Positions 1 to 6,908 of a stretch of DNA of 28,853 bases are shown here, piece after piece. Below the pieces are notes generated by a model. That model ran no database searches, was not told the DNA's origin, and worked only from the letters and a program-made list of their open reading frames with translations. How positions within the stretch are numbered: the stretch's first letter is position 1; every line of letters begins with the position of its first letter. The stretch comes from Bacteroidales bacterium (lineage in GTDB: Bacteria > Bacteroidota > Bacteroidia > Bacteroidales > P3): positions 1-28,853 of the forward strand of contig SFPR01000017.1 of the NCBI GenBank assembly GCA_004551865.1, in the 5' to 3' direction. A program made the position numbers and the translations under genes.

Positions 1-258
1 CGGACAAAATTCACGCTCATACTATCATGATGCATAGTGTTCAAGCTCTTTACTGCAATTGAGATTGCCATTGAGATTGCTTGCGGATTTTAGGATAATT
101 AAAACTTTTGCGTCTTTTCTTTGTCCATTACAATTCAAAATCAATGAATATTGACTAAAATGTCTTTTTTTAATCTGTATTCAATTTTATAGTTGCGCGA
201 TTACAACCACCCATGCTACCTAAGTTATAAATAAATCGCTTTTGACTTCACAACCCTA

Positions 259-339
259 TTAACAGCTAAAAGGAAGCATGGGCAAAGTATCCAAATTATT
301 TTTCCCAATCAAAACAACATTATCTGAAGCGTATCTCAT
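259..339 (-). CDS. Possible 26-aa peptide or gene remnant
   Basis: A short frame reads MRYASDNVVLIGKNN and ends after 26 residues with TAA. The only reason to list it is that its ATG lies about 24 bases downstream of a promoter-like sequence on the same strand. No family is recognised. It could be the stump of a larger gene, a leader peptide, or chance. Confidence 0.15.
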   Translation of the reverse strand: MRYASDNVVLIGKNNLDTLPMLPFSC

Positions 340-362
340 AATTTCAATAATTTTTCACCCCG

Positions 363-392
363 CGAAGATACAACTTTTATCCAGACTTGCAA
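363..392 (-). promoter_or_regulatory. Putative Bacteroidota promoter, leftward
   Basis: On the minus strand TTG (392-390) is followed after 19 bases by TATCTTCG (370-363). This is one mismatch from the Bacteroidota -7 box TAnnTTTG with correct -33/-7 spacing. It would transcribe leftwards out of the window start, where only a 26-codon frame is seen. Confidence 0.35.
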
Positions 393-836
393 AATTTTAA
401 TAAATTCAATTTGTATTGCAATCGCTTGATTGGATACAAAATTCGGCTTTAATCATGCAATCTTCCGTGGCTTTTAACTCTTTTATTTTTGGGGTAATCC
501 TAACAAAAGCATCCTATTTGAACTCGAATTGTGATGTTGTATTTAAAAGCTGAGAGTTTATTTCTTTTTGTCGATGCCTACTTTCTATCGTTTATTCGGA
601 GAAAAGTTGTTATCGTTTTGCATTTCGCAATACCAATTAACTTTCCGCAAGCAAATTATTTAACATTTAGAGGTCTTTTAAGCCGAAATGCCGGCGATTT
701 TTTGAGGTCGGTCAGTGTCGGGGTCGATTTTTGCGAGTATTTGAGCGTTTAGTAATCATTTTGAGTTTCAAGTATTTGCAAAATAAGTGCTGATTTGAGG
801 AAAGTAAGTGTTGATGTGGGTAAAATAAGACTGCAT

Positions 837-932
837 CTTTTTGAAAAAAGACAAAGACTTAAGCTCACTAATCCTTCGTCTTTTGTGTGCTAACACTTCG
901 TCTTTTTTCAAAAAGACTTCGTGTTAGTGAGC
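837..932. repeat. Interleaved inverted-repeat cluster
   Basis: A 16-bp perfect inverted repeat (837-852 with 900-915, core CTTTTTGAAAAAAGAC) is interleaved with a 9-bp one (863-871 with 924-932, GCTCACTAA/TTAGTGAGC). The right side can also fold on itself: 890-896 pairs with 921-927, a symmetric TTC/TTC internal loop follows, then 900-906 pairs with 911-917 around a 4-base loop. The two folds exclude each other because both use 900-915. Direct repeats of CTTCGTCTTTT (874-884, 897-907) also lie inside. No T-tract follows, so a plain terminator is unlikely. Confidence 0.7.
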
Positions 933-1108
933 AAAAACCCTTATGTTGTTGAAGCAAGAGTGAAACTCCACTCTAAAAACCCTCATTTTGCTCTCAAAAC
1001 AGGTGAGAAATCGACTTGAAATCTTCGCTTAAAATCCTTGATTTTTATCGTCGAAAAATACAGAAAGAAGTTATTATTTAACTTTTCAGACTAAAAGCAT
1101 ACCTCATT

Positions 1109-1144
1109 GTAACTCTTTTGCCCTGCAAGTGGCAAAAGAGTTAC
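1109..1144. repeat. Perfect 14-bp inverted repeat hairpin
   Basis: GTAACTCTTTTGCC (1109-1122) is exactly complementary to GGCAAAAGAGTTAC (1131-1144), separated by an 8-base loop. The following sequence is not a T-run, so it does not look like an intrinsic terminator in either direction. It could be a cruciform or protein-binding site, a REP/MITE-type element or a relic of a mobile element. Confidence 0.75.
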
Positions 1145-1192
1145 TTCTCTACTTCTGCGTAATGCGATTTTTCCTGAATTATCGAATAAAAT

Positions 1193-1224
1193 TTGCACTA
1201 TTAAAGCGAAAAGTTATATCTTTG
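1193..1224 (+). promoter_or_regulatory. Promoter of AbiEi-like remnant
   Basis: TTG (1193-1195), a 21-base spacer and TATCTTTG (1217-1224) match the Bacteroidota sigma-ABfr promoter form. Transcription would begin near 1230, about 25 bases before the ATG at 1255. Confidence 0.65.
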
Positions 1225-1254
1225 CAAGTTGAAGATAATCAAATATCATAAACC

Positions 1255-1428
1255 ATGGGTTTAGAATATCAAAGCAAGTTAAACCAACTCCTCATTTCGG
1301 GCAGAAAGAATGGTCTTTATTTTTCTGATTGGTTAAAGAAGAACGGATATTCCGATCAACTAACAAGAAGATATAGGCAATCAGGTTGGCTGAAAGAGCG
1401 TTTTTATTTTGTCAAAACAAAGAGTTGA
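1255..1428 (+). pseudogene. Truncated AbiEi-type antitoxin N-terminal domain
   Basis: This is a 57-codon frame. Residues about 7-47 (SKLNQLL, then SDWLKKNGYSDQL, then RYRQSGWLK) resemble the N-terminal winged-helix domain of AbiEi family antitoxins of type IV toxin-antitoxin systems. In that family this segment is followed by a glycine-rich IGxGAY-like stretch and a C-terminal domain of well over 100 residues. Here the sequence diverges right after SGWLK and stops ten residues later. No AbiEii nucleotidyltransferase toxin follows; the next gene is an HD hydrolase. The promoter upstream is intact, so a free-standing DNA-binding domain may still be made. The family call rests on remembered consensus, not a search. 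Confidence 0.55.
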
Positions 1429-1462
1429 TTGGGGCTTAATTTGCGTTTTTTTCTTCGGGTTT

Positions 1463-1493
1463 TTGTTTTTGTTGCGGCGAAGTAGTAACTTTG
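1463..1493 (+). promoter_or_regulatory. Promoter of HD hydrolase gene
   Basis: TTG (1463-1465), 20 bases, then TAACTTTG (1486-1493). The -7 box ends only nine bases before the ATG at 1503, so the mRNA should have almost no leader. The in-frame TTG at 1491 lies inside this box and is therefore not the start codon. Confidence 0.7.
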
Positions 1494-1502
1494 CAAACTG
1501 AA

Positions 1503-2693
1503 ATGGACGTCCAAAACAAGAAAAAGATAATCAACGACCCCGTATATGGTTTTATCAACATTCCAAACGAGGAGCTGTTTGACATTGTACAGAGTTCTTT
1601 TGTGCAGAGGCTTCGCCGTATCAAGCAGTTGGGGCTTAGCAACCTTGTTTATCCGGGGGCTGAACACAGCAGGTTTTCGCATTCGTTGGGTGCAATGCAC
1701 CTTATGGTGCAGGCGTTGGAGGTGTTGAGGCAAAAGGGTGTGGAGATTACCGAAAGCGAATACAATGGTGCTTTGATTGCAATCTTGTTGCACGATGTGG
1801 GACACTCGCCTTTTTCTCATTGCTTGGAGCATTTCTTTTTTGATTGTTCCCATGAGGATTTGTCGTATCTTTTCATGCAGAAGCTCTCTGTGAGCGAGAC
1901 AGCCCGCCAAATCTTCGCAGGGACTTATCCCAAACAGTTTCTTCATCAGTTGGTTTCTTCTCAGGTCGATACCGACAGGCTTGACTATCTTACACGTGAT
2001 AGTTTCTTTACGGGAGTGAGCGAGGGGGTCATCGGCACAGAACGTATTTTGAAGATGTTCAATGTGTGGGGCGGTGAGCTGATGGTTGATGAAAAGGGTG
2101 TGTATTCGATAGAGAAGTTTATCATTTCCAGACGTCTGATGTATTGGCAGGTATATATGCACAAAACTGTGGTGGCTGCCGACAATCTTATGAAGAACAT
2201 TTTGATGCGTGCAAGGGATTTGCAGACCGAAGGCAGGTTGCACACCGAGCTTTACCCTGTAAGTTCTCACCTTGCTTACTTTCTCTCAAATGGCATGAGA
2301 ACAAAGCAAGACGCTCAGGCGGTGAAACATTTCGTTTTGTTGGACGATTCGGACATTTGGAGCAGCATAAAGACTTGGACTTTGCACCCCGACAAGATTT
2401 TGAGCTTTCTCTCTCAGTCGTTGGTCAATCGTCGTCTCGGAAAGATTATCATTCAGAACGAACCTTTCTCACAAGAGCAGATGAGGCGTCTTTGTCGTTA
2501 CGAAAGTCCCGAAGAGCAACGCTACTTTACGGCAACAGACCAACTGCACAACAAGGCATACAACTTTCTCGACACCGGCATAAACATATTGTACAAGGAC
2601 GGAAGCGTAAGGGAGATTTGCGAAGCCTCCGACCAACTCGACAGAGGTTTTCTTTCCAAAGAAATCAAGAAATATTTCTTTTACCAAATATAG
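1503..2693 (+). CDS. HD superfamily phosphohydrolase (dNTPase-like)
   Basis: A 396-residue cytosolic protein of the COG1078-type HD family, related to dGTPase/dNTP triphosphohydrolases and YwfO. Visible metal-ligand motifs are His60 in HSRFSHS, the HD pair His97-Asp98 in LLHDVGHSPFSH, and Asp156 in VDTDRLDYL. The opening DPVYGFI block is typical of the Bacteroidota branch. The ATG at 1503 is chosen because the upstream in-frame TTG (1491) is part of the -7 promoter box. The substrate cannot be read from sequence; nucleotide hydrolysis is the family expectation. The DPP5 gene starts 44 bases downstream on the same strand without an obvious terminator, so they may be co-transcribed. Long open frames on the opposite strand are shadows. 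Confidence 0.9.
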   Translation: MDVQNKKKIINDPVYGFINIPNEELFDIVQSSFVQRLRRIKQLGLSNLVYPGAEHSRFSHSLGAMHLMVQALEVLRQKGVEITESEYNGALIAILLHDVGHSPFSHCLEHFFFDCSHEDLSYLFMQKLSVSETARQIFAGTYPKQFLHQLVSSQVDTDRLDYLTRDSFFTGVSEGVIGTERILKMFNVWGGELMVDEKGVYSIEKFIISRRLMYWQVYMHKTVVAADNLMKNILMRARDLQTEGRLHTELYPVSSHLAYFLSNGMRTKQDAQAVKHFVLLDDSDIWSSIKTWTLHPDKILSFLSQSLVNRRLGKIIIQNEPFSQEQMRRLCRYESPEEQRYFTATDQLHNKAYNFLDTGINILYKDGSVREICEASDQLDRGFLSKEIKKYFFYQI

Positions 2694-2737
2694 ACAATCA
2701 ATTTAATCGTTTAACAACAAGCAAATAATAAATCACG

Positions 2738-4834
2738 ATGATGAAAAACAGAATAATTATTTTGGCTGCGGTTGCCTTGTTGGCATTTTCAGCCTGCAAG
2801 AAGCGTCCCGAGCAGGACAAGAATGTAATTGACAAACCCGAAATTGAGATTAAGGACGGCAAGTTGTCGCCCGAGGCTCTTTGGAGCTTTGGCAGAATTG
2901 GCGAGGTGTCGGTATCTCCCGACGGCAAGAGAGTTCTCTACACCCTCACCTATTATAGTATAAGTGAGAACAAGGGTAATACCGAAATTTACTCGATGAA
3001 CATCGACGGAAGCGATGTGCAGAGGCTCACAACCACTGCTTCGAGCGAATGGAACGCAATTTGGAATCCCAAAGGCGACAAGATTGGTTTCATTTATGCC
3101 GACGAAAATGGTGTAAACATCTATGAGATGAACCCCGACGGCAGCGACCGTACTCAAATCTCCGACTTCAAAGAGGGAGACTTGGAGGGCTTCTCTTACT
3201 CTCCCGACGGAAAGAAGATTGTGTATGTAAGAGCTGTGCCAAAGAAAGACAAGTATGCAAAGCTCAAAGAAGGTTTGGACAAAACAACCGGAAGAATAAA
3301 CGATGACCTTGCTTACAGACACTGGGACAACTGGGTTGATGCAATACCTCAGCCTTTTGTTGCAGACTTTGACGGCAAAAAGGTATCGGAAGGAGTGAAC
3401 ATTTTGGCAGAAACCGAGTTTGAGTCTCCAATGCGTCCTTGGGGAGGCATGGAACAAATTGCTTGGAGTCCCGACAGCAAATCCATTGCTTACACTTGTC
3501 GAAAGAAAGTAGGTAAAGAGTATGCCTTCTCGACAAATTCGGACATCTATTTGTATAATATTGAAAACAAGACAACCACCAATCTTTCGGAGGGCATGAT
3601 GGGCTATGACCAAAACCCTGTTTTCTCTCATGACGGAAAAATGATTGCATGGGAGAGCATGGAAAGAGACGGTTATGAGGCAGACAAGATAAGATTGATG
3701 GTTCATAGCTTTGAGAGCGGAAAGACAGAGTACATGACACCCGACTTTGACCAAAACGTGGGAGGATTGAAGTTCTCAAACGATGACAAATGGATTTACT
3801 TTGTTTCGGATTTTCATGCAGTTGATAATATCTATAAGATAAACTTGGCAGACAAAGCGATTAAACAAATCACCTCGGGGGTACATGACTATACTTCGGT
3901 GGACTTTGCAGAGGGTGGCAAGCTGATTGCTCAAAATATGAGTATGTCTCACCCTATCGAGATTTGGGCTGTTGATGAGAAAACGCAAGAGCAGAAGAAA
4001 ATTTCGACTTGCAACGATGAGCTTATGGCAAAAATCAAGTGGGGCAAGGTCGAAGAGCGTTGGTTTAAGGCAACCGACGGCAAGGATTTGCAGACTTGGG
4101 TTATCTATCCGCCTGATTTTGATTCCACAAAGTCATATCCTACACTCCTTTACTGCGAGGGAGGTCCTCAATCGACCGTTTCTCAATTCTGGTCTTATAG
4201 GTGGAACTTCCAAATCATGGCTTCGCACGGCTATATCATCGTTGCTCCAAATCGTCGCGGACTTCCCGGCTTCGGACAGCAATGGAACGAACAGATAAGC
4301 GGCGACTACGGCGGACAATGTATGAAAGATTACTTGACGGCTATTGACCAAATGTGTAAGGAAAGCTATGTCGATAAGGACAGACTTGGAGCTGTGGGTG
4401 CAAGTTTCGGTGGCTTTTCGGTCTATTGGCTTGCAGGACATCATGACAAGCGTTTCAAATGTTTCATTGCTCACAACGGAATGTTCAACTTGGAGCAACA
4501 ATACTTGGAAACCGAAGAGATGTGGTTTGTAAATTGGGACTTGGGCGGAGCTTATTGGGAAAAGGACAACAAGACTGCTCAAAGGTCTTATGCCAACTCT
4601 CCGCACTTGTTTGTCGATAAGTGGGATACTCCTCTTATGGTGATACACTCGGAGTTCGATTTCAGAATTGTGGCTTCGCAAGGTATGGCAGCATACAATG
4701 CAGCAGTGATAAGAGGGATACCTGCCCGCTATTTGTATTTCCCTGACGAAACACACTGGGTGTTGAAGCCTCAAAACGGAATACTATGGCAGAGAAACTT
4801 CTTTGATTGGCTTGATATGTGGCTCAAGAAGTAA
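2738..4834 (+). CDS. dpp5: Dipeptidyl-peptidase 5-like S9 serine peptidase
   Basis: A 698-residue S9 (prolyl oligopeptidase) family enzyme. After an N-terminal signal (LLAFSAC, lipobox-like Cys20) comes a WD40/PD40-type beta-propeller (roughly 30-420, repeated SPDGK motifs), then an alpha/beta hydrolase domain. The triad is visible as Ser556 (GASFGGF), Asp641 (EFDF) and His673 (DETHW). The spacing (85 and 32 residues) and long stretches such as EQISGDYGGQ and VYWLAGHHDKRF match Porphyromonas gingivalis DPP5 as I remember it. DPP5 removes dipeptides from peptides with hydrophobic P1 residues in the periplasm and supports growth on protein. The lipobox suggests this copy is membrane-anchored. 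ATG codons at 2738 and 2741 are both usable. The DUF3127 gene follows after 39 bases. Confidence 0.92.
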   Translation: MMKNRIIILAAVALLAFSACKKRPEQDKNVIDKPEIEIKDGKLSPEALWSFGRIGEVSVSPDGKRVLYTLTYYSISENKGNTEIYSMNIDGSDVQRLTTTASSEWNAIWNPKGDKIGFIYADENGVNIYEMNPDGSDRTQISDFKEGDLEGFSYSPDGKKIVYVRAVPKKDKYAKLKEGLDKTTGRINDDLAYRHWDNWVDAIPQPFVADFDGKKVSEGVNILAETEFESPMRPWGGMEQIAWSPDSKSIAYTCRKKVGKEYAFSTNSDIYLYNIENKTTTNLSEGMMGYDQNPVFSHDGKMIAWESMERDGYEADKIRLMVHSFESGKTEYMTPDFDQNVGGLKFSNDDKWIYFVSDFHAVDNIYKINLADKAIKQITSGVHDYTSVDFAEGGKLIAQNMSMSHPIEIWAVDEKTQEQKKISTCNDELMAKIKWGKVEERWFKATDGKDLQTWVIYPPDFDSTKSYPTLLYCEGGPQSTVSQFWSYRWNFQIMASHGYIIVAPNRRGLPGFGQQWNEQISGDYGGQCMKDYLTAIDQMCKESYVDKDRLGAVGASFGGFSVYWLAGHHDKRFKCFIAHNGMFNLEQQYLETEEMWFVNWDLGGAYWEKDNKTAQRSYANSPHLFVDKWDTPLMVIHSEFDFRIVASQGMAAYNAAVIRGIPARYLYFPDETHWVLKPQNGILWQRNFFDWLDMWLKK

Positions 4835-4873
4835 GGAAAGAGAATAAATAATCAAAAAACATAAGGCGTAAAG

Positions 4874-5398
4874 ATGGAAATTATAGGAAAGTTAATCAAG
4901 ATTTTGCCCGAACAATCGGGTACTACGGAAAAAGGTACGTGGATAAGAGGTGGATTTGTTATTGAATACCAAGACGGAGAATATCCTCAAAATGCTGCTT
5001 TCACTCTTTTTGGCGAAAACAAAATAAATATGGCAAAGAACATTCCGCTGGGTTCACAGGTCAAAGTGAATTTTTCTATTCGTTCGAGGGAGTATCAGGA
5101 ACGTTGGTACACCGATTTGAGTTGTTTCAGAGTTGAGACGGTTGTGCCAAACGGTATGTATCAACAACCATACCAACAGCCTGCTTACCAACCGGGCTAT
5201 ACGCAGCCTGTTTATCAGCAGCAACCATATCCTCAACAGCAACCTCAACAGTTTGCAAATCCCGCTCAGCCGGCTCAGGTGCAACAACAGCCTGCCCAAC
5301 CGGTCTATCCCGATGCAGCTCAAGGACAACCTACTCCAAGTTTCAACAACTTTGGAGGTGGCAATGACATGAGTGAGGAAAACGATCTTCCGTTCTAA
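4874..5398 (+). CDS. DUF3127 OB-fold protein with SSB-like tail
   Basis: A 174-residue protein. Residues 1-92 match the DUF3127 domain (IRGGFVIEY, FTLFGENKI, WYTDLSCFRVE), which is predicted to be an OB-fold. Residues about 93-163 form a Gln/Pro/Tyr-rich linker (many QQP and YQQ units), and the chain ends in an acidic tip, EENDLPF. This architecture (OB-fold, flexible linker, acidic D-[IL]-P-F tip) is that of bacterial single-stranded DNA-binding protein, whose tip recruits DNA repair and replication proteins. Function in ssDNA metabolism is inference; DUF3127 has no role I can name with certainty. It is the last gene before a strong bidirectional terminator. Confidence 0.88.
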   Translation: MEIIGKLIKILPEQSGTTEKGTWIRGGFVIEYQDGEYPQNAAFTLFGENKINMAKNIPLGSQVKVNFSIRSREYQERWYTDLSCFRVETVVPNGMYQQPYQQPAYQPGYTQPVYQQQPYPQQQPQQFANPAQPAQVQQQPAQPVYPDAAQGQPTPSFNNFGGGNDMSEENDLPF

Positions 5399-5415
5399 GA
5401 AGACAAGTTTCGACA

Positions 5416-5452
5416 AAAAAAAGAGGAGTTCTTTATGTTCTCCTCTTTTTTT
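5416..5452. terminator. Bidirectional intrinsic terminator
   Basis: A 13-bp perfect stem (5416-5428 with 5440-5452; GAGGAG flanked by A-runs, CTCCTC followed by T-runs) with an 11-base loop. The A-run and T-run on either side let it work on both strands. It sits exactly between the convergent DUF3127 gene and the minus-strand sensor gene. Confidence 0.9.
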
Positions 5453-5458
5453 GTTGTT

Positions 5459-5950
5459 CTATTCCAAGTGGGGTATAGTCCCGGCATCGTCGTCTCTGTG
5501 ATTGCAAGTCGGACGACAGATAAGGATTTGTGCAAACAGCTTGTTGAGTTGGGGAATTTGCTCCGGGGACAAAATATCTCTTATTTGGTAGTATTGTTCA
5601 ACCGAAAGATGCAACAACATAGACTGACATGAGGAAATCTTTGCTTCTATCTGTGCTATTGTAAGGCTGTCTCTGTCCGATTTCATAAGCTCTCGCATCA
5701 AACATTCCTGACTTATGTGCAGAGAATCGGCAACCAAAATAGCCTGTTGCTGATAGTGTTGCTTTATCTTGTTATATTTCTCTTTTTGTTCTTCATTCAA
5801 CGACATTGTCTTGCTGAGATAGCAAGCATTGTTCTCAGAAGAATGGCATTGGCTCGGACATTCATGCTTTCCCGAGAGCATAATCCACAAATTAACTCCG
5901 GTCAAAACTATCAGCAACGCCAACACTATTATCGAATACGTCTTTTTCAT
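5459..5950 (-). CDS. Membrane-anchored CnrX/CpxP-like periplasmic sensor
   Basis: 163 residues. One N-terminal membrane segment (about 6-26) is followed by a periplasmic helical domain with the hallmarks of the periplasmic heavy-metal sensor/Spy-CpxP-like group: SLNEEQKEKYNKI near residue 50, a charged coiled region, and LSPEQ-QLNKLF near 128. Seven cysteines lie in the mature part (31, 35, 43, 83, 108, 145, 149), including HEC-x3-CH just outside the membrane and CRPTCNH near the end, which could bind metal. It is the last gene of the sigma/anti-sigma operon, ten bases after the anti-sigma candidate. In Cupriavidus CnrYXH an equivalent sensor controls release of the ECF sigma factor; the same role here is inferred from layout. 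Confidence 0.72.
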   Translation of the reverse strand: MKKTYSIIVLALLIVLTGVNLWIMLSGKHECPSQCHSSENNACYLSKTMSLNEEQKEKYNKIKQHYQQQAILVADSLHISQECLMRELMKSDRDSLTIAQIEAKISSCQSMLLHLSVEQYYQIRDILSPEQIPQLNKLFAQILICRPTCNHRDDDAGTIPHLE

Positions 5951-5960
5951 TTTCGTTCTC

Positions 5961-6269
5961 TTACTCTTGTATCAATTCTTCGGGATAATAATCGGACAAA
6001 ATGTCAAAATAGTTGTCTTGTGCAAAGACTTGAAACTCTTCGCTCTCTTGTTGCAAAGCTGTTTGGGCTGTTGTCTTGTCATAAGTTGCAAAAACATTAA
6101 ACACGCTCAGCGTTACGACTATGCAACACAACACCGCAACAACAACCGAAAGCCCTTTCGGGGTGTTTTCTCTTTTTCGTTTTTCTGCCAAAGCACATAT
6201 TGTCTCAAACATATCTTTGTTTGTTGTCTGCACTCTGTCTTTCGCTATAAAATCTTCCAAATTTTTCAT
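5961..6269 (-). CDS. Small one-TM anti-sigma factor candidate
   Basis: 102 residues with a short cytosolic N-terminus (1-38, charged, no HxxxCxxC zinc motif), one membrane helix (about 39-61, SVVVAVLCC) and a short acidic extracytoplasmic tail. Its start overlaps the stop of the ECF sigma gene by four bases (ATGA), so the two are translationally coupled. Gene position, size and topology are those of anti-sigma factors. No named family is recognised, so the function is inference from context. Confidence 0.65.
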   Translation of the reverse strand: MKNLEDFIAKDRVQTTNKDMFETICALAEKRKRENTPKGLSVVVAVLCCIVVTLSVFNVFATYDKTTAQTALQQESEEFQVFAQDNYFDILSDYYPEELIQE

Positions 6270-6823
6270 GTCAAAAGTTCCTTGTCAAATGATTGTATAT
6301 ACTTTTCGATAGATTTTCTCGCCCTGTGTATCGACACTTCGACCACAGAAATCGAACAATTCATGATTGCAGCAATTTCTTTTTGAGGTAACTCTTCGTA
6401 CATATAGAGAACAAAAGCCGTGCGTTGCTTTTCGGGCAAATTGGAAAGAGCTTTGTCAAGATATTCTTTGTATTGTCGGTCTCTCAAAGTCCAATCCGAA
6501 CCCACATTTGTACTATTGTCAGTAGTTCTTTTCTCTTTTGTGGCAAACAGCCTGCGTATCTTTTGTTTCCTTATGAAGTTAATTGATTTATTTACCGCTA
6601 TTCTGTAAATCCATGTAGAGAGTTTAGATTTACCCTTGTATGAACCAATGGAACAAAACACCTCGACAAAAACCTCTTGCGTAATATCTTCGGCATCATC
6701 TTTGTCTCTTATCATTGCATAGCAAAGTTTCAAGACCTCCGATTGGTACTTGTCAAACAATTCTCTGAAAGCTACCTTGTCGTTTGAAGCTATCCTTCGT
6801 GCTATTTCAAGCTCTTGTTCCAT
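6266..6823 (-). CDS. ECF-type RNA polymerase sigma factor
   Basis: 185 residues. Region 2 is clear (about 20-85: FRELFDKYQSEV, DAEDITQEVFVEVF, STWIYRIAVNKSINFIRK) and so is region 4 (about 125-175: LPEKQRTAFVLYMYEELP, EIAAIMNCSISVVEVSIHRAR). It directs core RNA polymerase to an envelope-stress or metal-type regulon, to judge from its neighbours. The ATG at 6823 is chosen; a TTG just before it is unlikely to be used. An intrinsic terminator (6831-6872) lies only eight bases upstream, and no TAnnTTTG box is seen between it and the upstream Cys-rich gene, so expression may depend on read-through or on a sigma-specific autoregulated promoter. Confidence 0.93.
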   Translation of the reverse strand: MEQELEIARRIASNDKVAFRELFDKYQSEVLKLCYAMIRDKDDAEDITQEVFVEVFCSIGSYKGKSKLSTWIYRIAVNKSINFIRKQKIRRLFATKEKRTTDNSTNVGSDWTLRDRQYKEYLDKALSNLPEKQRTAFVLYMYEELPQKEIAAIMNCSISVVEVSIHRARKSIEKYIQSFDKELLT

Positions 6824-6830
6824 CAAATTG

Positions 6831-6872
6831 AAAAAACAGCAACGACAAAAAGGAAATTTGCTTTGCCGTTGC
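6831..6872 (-). terminator. Terminator between Cys-rich gene and sigma gene
   Basis: Read on the minus strand, an 11-bp stem (6872-6862 with 6849-6839; GCAACGGCAAA with one G-U pair) has a 12-base loop and is followed by TGTTTTTT. It terminates the transcript of the Cys-rich gene ending at 6909 and stops eight bases before the sigma-factor ATG. Confidence 0.8.
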
Positions 6873-6908
6873 CGCTTAATTCAAGATTGCAACTTATTGT
6901 TTTAGCTC

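Larger units (their letters stand above)
1..1254. other. Long intergenic region with hairpins
   Basis: No convincing conserved coding region is visible in the first 1.25 kb. It holds a putative leftward promoter (363-392) with a 26-codon frame (259-339), an imperfect tandem duplication around 782-821 (two copies of a TAAGTG-TTGAT-like unit), an inverted-repeat cluster (837-932), a perfect 14-bp inverted repeat (1109-1144) and a rightward promoter (1193-1224). The 73-codon frame at 531-752 starts GTG-ATG, has no recognisable promoter or ribosome site and matches no family I know. The mix of hairpins and a broken defence gene suggests a decayed accessory insertion, which is inference. Confidence 0.6.

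Noticed and set aside
531..752. 73-codon frame in the long intergenic region
   Set aside because: GTG-ATG start without promoter box or ribosome-site region, and no recognisable domain. It could be a chance frame; not listed as a gene.
1491..1502. TTG at 1491 as the start of the HD hydrolase
   Set aside because: The TTG overlaps the -7 promoter box TAACTTTG (1486-1493), so it would not be in the mRNA.
1404..2270. 288-codon minus-strand frame
   Set aside because: It is antisense to the HD hydrolase with its conserved metal motifs. No family resemblance and no promoter.
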